From assembly GCA_964572045.1 (NCBI GenBank), contig CAZNEI010000004.1, positions 1 through 64,000 of the forward strand: DNA of 64,000 nt. The letters run 5' to 3'. Origin of the DNA: CBDCKR01 sp964572045. GTDB taxonomy: Bacteria > Gemmatimonadota > Gemmatimonadetes > Longimicrobiales > Gaopeijiaceae. The position numbers and the translations under genes were made by a program. The notes beneath the pieces were generated by a model. That model did no database searches. It was not told the origin of the DNA and was given only the letters and a program-made list of their open reading frames with translations. Of this stretch, positions 61,509 through 64,000 are shown piece after piece; within the stretch, counting starts at the first letter, position 1; every line of letters starts with the position of its first letter.

Positions 61509-61636
61509 CCGTCCGCCCGTCAGCCGCAGTGGGGACCTTCGGTGACGTAGTGTAGGCGCTGCTCGTGTCCGCCGCCGACACTGGTCTGCGGCGCCCTCCG
61601 GTTGGTGGCGTGGCGTCGGCTCCTGCCGAAACTCAG

Positions 61637-62791
61637 ATGTTCGAATTCACTCTCCACGCCACCGATGGACCGGCTCGTGCCGGGACCTTCACGACTCCGC
61701 ACGGCGACGTGCCGACACCGCACTTCATGCCGGTGGGCACCGTCGGCACGGTGAAGGGGGTGTCGCCTGAGGAGATCGATGGCGTAGGGGCATGCATGAT
61801 TCTCGCCAACACCTACCACCTCTACCTGCGGCCGGGTCACGAACTTGTCCGTGATCTGGGTCAGATCCGTTCGTTCATGCGCTGGGACGGGCCGATCCTC
61901 ACGGATTCGGGGGGCTTCCAGGTCTTTTCCCTCGCCAACACCAGGGAAATCCGGGACGAAGGGGTGGTCTTCCGGAGCCACATCGACGGGTCGAGGCACT
62001 GGTTCACGCCCGAATTGGTCATGGACATCCAGCGGGCTCTGGGGGCCGACGTCGTCATGGCCTTTGACGAATGCCTCCCGGGGGGTGTGGCGAGGGCGGT
62101 CGCCAGGGAGGCCAACCGCCGCACGTTGGACTGGCTCCGGCGGTGCCGGATGCGATTCAAGGAGCTCACCGCGGAAGACCCGACCGCCCGCCAGAGCCTC
62201 TTTCCCGTCCTTCAGGGCAACGTCTTCGAGGATCTCCGCCTGGAGCAGTTGACGGCGTTTCTCGATCTGGGCGAATGGGACGGGATGGGGATCGGTGGCT
62301 TGAGCGTCGGGGAGGACAAGCACGAGATGTGGCGAATCCTCGACATCCTCGACCCGGAGATTCCTCCTGGCATGCCGCGGTATCTTATGGGTGTCGGCTA
62401 CCCTGACGACCTCCTTGAGGCGATCGCGCGCGGCTGCGACATGTTCGACTGCGTCGCCCCGACGCGGAACGCCCGACATGCGACTGCATGGTCCGCCTGC
62501 GAGGGACAGTTGAACCTGAAGGGTGCCCGCTTCGTGCGGGACAGGGACCCGATCGACCCCGGTTGCGACTGCTACACCTGCAAGCGGTACGACCGGGCAT
62601 ACATCCGGCACCTGTGCGTCTCGAGGGAGCGTTTCGGCGAGCGCCTGGTGTCGATCCACAATCTGCGATTCCTGGTCCGGCTCGCCGAGGAGTCCCGAGA
62701 GCGCATCGGGAATGGTACCTTCCATCCCTGGGCTCGGAACTGGATCGAACGGTATCGGACCGGCCTGGGCGACAGGGGTCGTGCGGAGTGA
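61637..62791 (+). CDS. tgt: tRNA-guanine(34) transglycosylase
   Basis: A 384-residue enzyme exchanging G34 for preQ1 in tRNAs with GUN anticodons. Catalytic Asp in LTDSGGFQVFSLA, HFMPVGTVGTVKG, the nucleophile-region GIGGLSVGEDK, VAPTRNARHATAW and the zinc ligands CDCYTCKRYDRAYIRHL are all present. ATG 61637 begins MFEFTLHATDGPARAG, the family N-terminus, although no strong ribosome site precedes it. It works just before QueA in queuosine synthesis. Confidence 0.95.
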   Translation: MFEFTLHATDGPARAGTFTTPHGDVPTPHFMPVGTVGTVKGVSPEEIDGVGACMILANTYHLYLRPGHELVRDLGQIRSFMRWDGPILTDSGGFQVFSLANTREIRDEGVVFRSHIDGSRHWFTPELVMDIQRALGADVVMAFDECLPGGVARAVAREANRRTLDWLRRCRMRFKELTAEDPTARQSLFPVLQGNVFEDLRLEQLTAFLDLGEWDGMGIGGLSVGEDKHEMWRILDILDPEIPPGMPRYLMGVGYPDDLLEAIARGCDMFDCVAPTRNARHATAWSACEGQLNLKGARFVRDRDPIDPGCDCYTCKRYDRAYIRHLCVSRERFGERLVSIHNLRFLVRLAEESRERIGNGTFHPWARNWIERYRTGLGDRGRAE

Positions 62792-62853
62792 CCCGGGGGG
62801 GATGCGTGGCTGCGCGGCAGCCCCGACACTGACGACATCAACGGAGACGTGCT

Positions 62854-63168
62854 TTGTTTGAGGCTCTAGGGGTAGTCCTGATGGCTCCCAGGGAGGGCGC
62901 CGGCGGAACGTTCGTGTTCTTCCTGAACATGGCGGCCGTGATTCTGATCTTCTACTTCATACTGATCCGGCCTCAGCGGAAGGAGCAGAAGAAGCACAAG
63001 GAGATGATCGCGGCCCTCGCGAAGGGTGACGAGGTGGTGACGACGGGCGGCATCATCGGTACGGTGATACGAGCGGAGGAAGATCGCCTGATCGTCAGGA
63101 CGGCTGGCGACACCAAGATCACCGTCGAGCGGGTCAGGATCGCCCGGAAGATCACGCGGGAGTCGTAG
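62854..63168 (+). CDS. yajC: Preprotein translocase subunit YajC
   Basis: A 104-residue protein with one membrane helix (FVFFLNMAAVILIFYFILI) followed by RPQRKEQKKHKEMIAALAKG and DEVVTTGGIIGTV, the YajC signature. It is an accessory of SecDF. TTG 62854 has GGAGA about 7 nt upstream; ATG 62881 with AGGGGT is nearly as good and would drop nine residues. The tgt-yajC order is common; secD is not next, def is. Confidence 0.92.
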   Translation: MFEALGVVLMAPREGAGGTFVFFLNMAAVILIFYFILIRPQRKEQKKHKEMIAALAKGDEVVTTGGIIGTVIRAEEDRLIVRTAGDTKITVERVRIARKITRES

Positions 63169-63241
63169 TGTACGGGTGCCCGAGGCTCGCGGGCAGTCGA
63201 GGGTGCGGCGCCTCCGCGCACTCGGCGTTCCGGCGCTGTGC

Positions 63242-63301
63242 CGCAGCGGAAGCTGCGCCGGTGCGCCTCTCCGCCGCCAGAGGGCGCCTCGCCCCCTCTG
63301 G
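63242..63301. repeat. Two hairpins in the yajC-def gap
   Basis: CGCAGC/GCTGCG (63242-63257) forms a 6-bp stem with a GGAA tetraloop. CCAGAGGG/CCCTCTGG (63277-63301) forms an 8-bp perfect stem with a 9-nt loop. No T-tract is present. They lie 34-92 nt before the def start and could attenuate between yajC and def. Confidence 0.35.
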
Positions 63302-63334
63302 TGTCCTGCCAGTGCCAACCGCGGAACGCTAGCG

Positions 63335-63847
63335 GTGCCCATTCGGGATCTCGTCCTCCTGGGTGAAGAAGTGCTCCGCACGTCCGGCGAGGAGGTCAGC
63401 TCTTTCGACGAGGAGCTTCGCACGCTGATCGAGGACATGTGGGAGACGATGTACCACGCCGAAGGCATCGGGCTGGCCGCTCCGCAGATCGGTCTGTCCC
63501 TCAGGATTTGCGTCTTGGATGTCCGCGACGAAGACGATCCCGGACCCGGGCGCCTCGCACTTGTGAATCCCGTGATCGCGGAATCCAGCAGCGAAACAGA
63601 CAAGGCGCGAGAGGGTTGCCTGAGCATCCCGGGACTGGAGGAGTTTGTCACGCGCCCCGCCAAGGTGACGGTGGAGGGCTTCGACCCACATGGCCAGCGC
63701 GTGAGAGTCGAGGCGGAAGGGCTGCTCGGACGGGCGCTCCAGCACGAGATCGATCACCTGAACGGGATCCTCTTCATCGATCGCGTGAGTCCCCTCAAGC
63801 GCCGTATGCTCCTCAAGAAGTGGAAAAAGCTCCAGGAGGAGGAGTAG
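63335..63847 (+). CDS. def: Peptide deformylase
   Basis: A 170-residue metalloenzyme removing formyl groups from new proteins. All three motifs are present: GIGLAAPQIG, EGCLSIPG (metal Cys) and QHEIDHLNGILF (metal His pair and catalytic Glu). GTG 63335 gives the normal start (PIRDLVLLGEEVLR); the frame is open upstream without homology. fmt follows directly, the standard partnership. Confidence 0.96.
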   Translation: MPIRDLVLLGEEVLRTSGEEVSSFDEELRTLIEDMWETMYHAEGIGLAAPQIGLSLRICVLDVRDEDDPGPGRLALVNPVIAESSSETDKAREGCLSIPGLEEFVTRPAKVTVEGFDPHGQRVRVEAEGLLGRALQHEIDHLNGILFIDRVSPLKRRMLLKKWKKLQEEE

Positions 63848-63853
63848 GGGCTG

Positions 63854-64000
63854 GGTGAGGATTTTATTCTGGGGCACCCCGGCGTTCGCCGTTCCGTCGT
63901 TGCTCGCCATAGGCGACCAGGGACACGAGATCGTCGGCGTCGTGACTCGGCCTAGCCAGCCGGCCGGCCGTGGGAGGCACCCCAGGGCCTCTGCGGTTGG
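63854..64000 (+). CDS. fmt: Methionyl-tRNA formyltransferase, 5' part only
   Basis: From GTG 63854 a frame runs off the window edge with 49 codons: RILFWGTPAFAVPSLLAI then EIVGVVTRPSQPAGRGR, the Fmt N-terminus that binds formyl-tetrahydrofolate. It formylates initiator Met-tRNA, the reaction undone by Def. It starts 6 nt after the def stop. Confidence 0.93.

Larger units (their letters stand above)
61122..61636. other. Intergenic region between the OmpA-like gene and tgt
   Basis: The 515-bp gap holds the terminator at 61144-61187 and a second perfect hairpin at 61484-61508. No gene is supported; the tgt frame is open back to a GTG at 61565 but the added residues are unlike Tgt. Confidence 0.4.

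Noticed and set aside
61484..61636. preQ1 riboswitch upstream of tgt
   Set aside because: Only a simple hairpin is visible; the small pseudoknot with an A-rich tail expected of preQ1-I is not recognisable.
1..64000. tRNA, rRNA, insertion sequences, prophage or integrase genes
   Set aside because: I scanned the gaps for T-arm-like sequences, rRNA stretches and transposase or integrase motifs and saw none that hold up.

Overview
This is a 64 kb stretch of GC-rich bacterial chromosome, densely coded, with no RNA genes, no CRISPR array and no insertion sequence that I could see. Three things suggest Gemmatimonadota or a close relative; this is an inference from content, not a phylogeny. They are the many secreted M28 and M16 peptidases, the DUF1592/DUF1552/ankyrin trio, DUF5916 and PQQ beta-propeller proteins, and a yebC-ruvCAB-queA-tgt-yajC-def-fmt core. 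The cell is probably an aerobic, protein- and amino-acid-using Gram-negative: it has Tat and lipoprotein signals, TonB-type and OmpA-type proteins, and a TRAP transporter.

Layout. 1-14 kb holds metabolic and protease genes: a truncated YkvI-like transporter, TerC, DUF3052, a secreted M28 peptidase, an iodotyrosine-deiodinase-like flavoprotein, a glutamate-cysteine-ligase-type enzyme fused to CBS domains, an SRAP (YedK/HMCES) protein, a PLP aminotransferase, ApgM phosphoglycerate mutase, and an overlapping pair of M16 peptidases (one active, one lacking the zinc motif). 14-18 kb holds an ECF sigma factor and its probable anti-sigma factor, then holA and a TPR/SPOR protein. 18-27 kb holds a copper P-type ATPase followed by a tiny membrane peptide, mutS overlapping a TonB-C lipoprotein, cystathionine beta-synthase and ddl, closed by a good intrinsic terminator.

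27-33 kb is an operon of a DUF1592-type dihaem protein, a Tat-exported DUF1552 protein and a secreted ankyrin protein. 33-43 kb is a convergent catabolic block. A short-chain fatty acid transporter, an enolase-superfamily enzyme and a fused 2Fe-2S/FAD/BFD dehydrogenase subunit lie on +. A DHDPS-like lyase, a DadA-like subunit, a fused TRAP permease and a TAXI receptor lie on -. This looks like uptake and oxidation of a cyclic or D-amino acid, with D-hydroxyproline the best guess.

43-64 kb holds a second M28 lipoprotein peptidase, a rhomboid protease, an EF-G paralogue with a degenerate G4 motif, and the yebC-ruvC-ruvA-ruvB-queA core. That core is interrupted by about 9 kb: a PQQ-type dehydrogenase, a D-amino-acid-oxidase-like Tat lipoprotein whose motifs are in circularly permuted order, a DUF5916 outer-membrane protein, and an OmpA protein with a 19-unit Glu-Pro linker and two tandem OmpA domains. 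The core then resumes with tgt, yajC, def and a truncated fmt.

The most unusual items are the permuted DAAO-like lipoprotein, the short membrane peptide behind CopA, the EF-G-like protein with SMID in place of NKxD, the duplicated OmpA domain, and the fused three-component dehydrogenase cluster.
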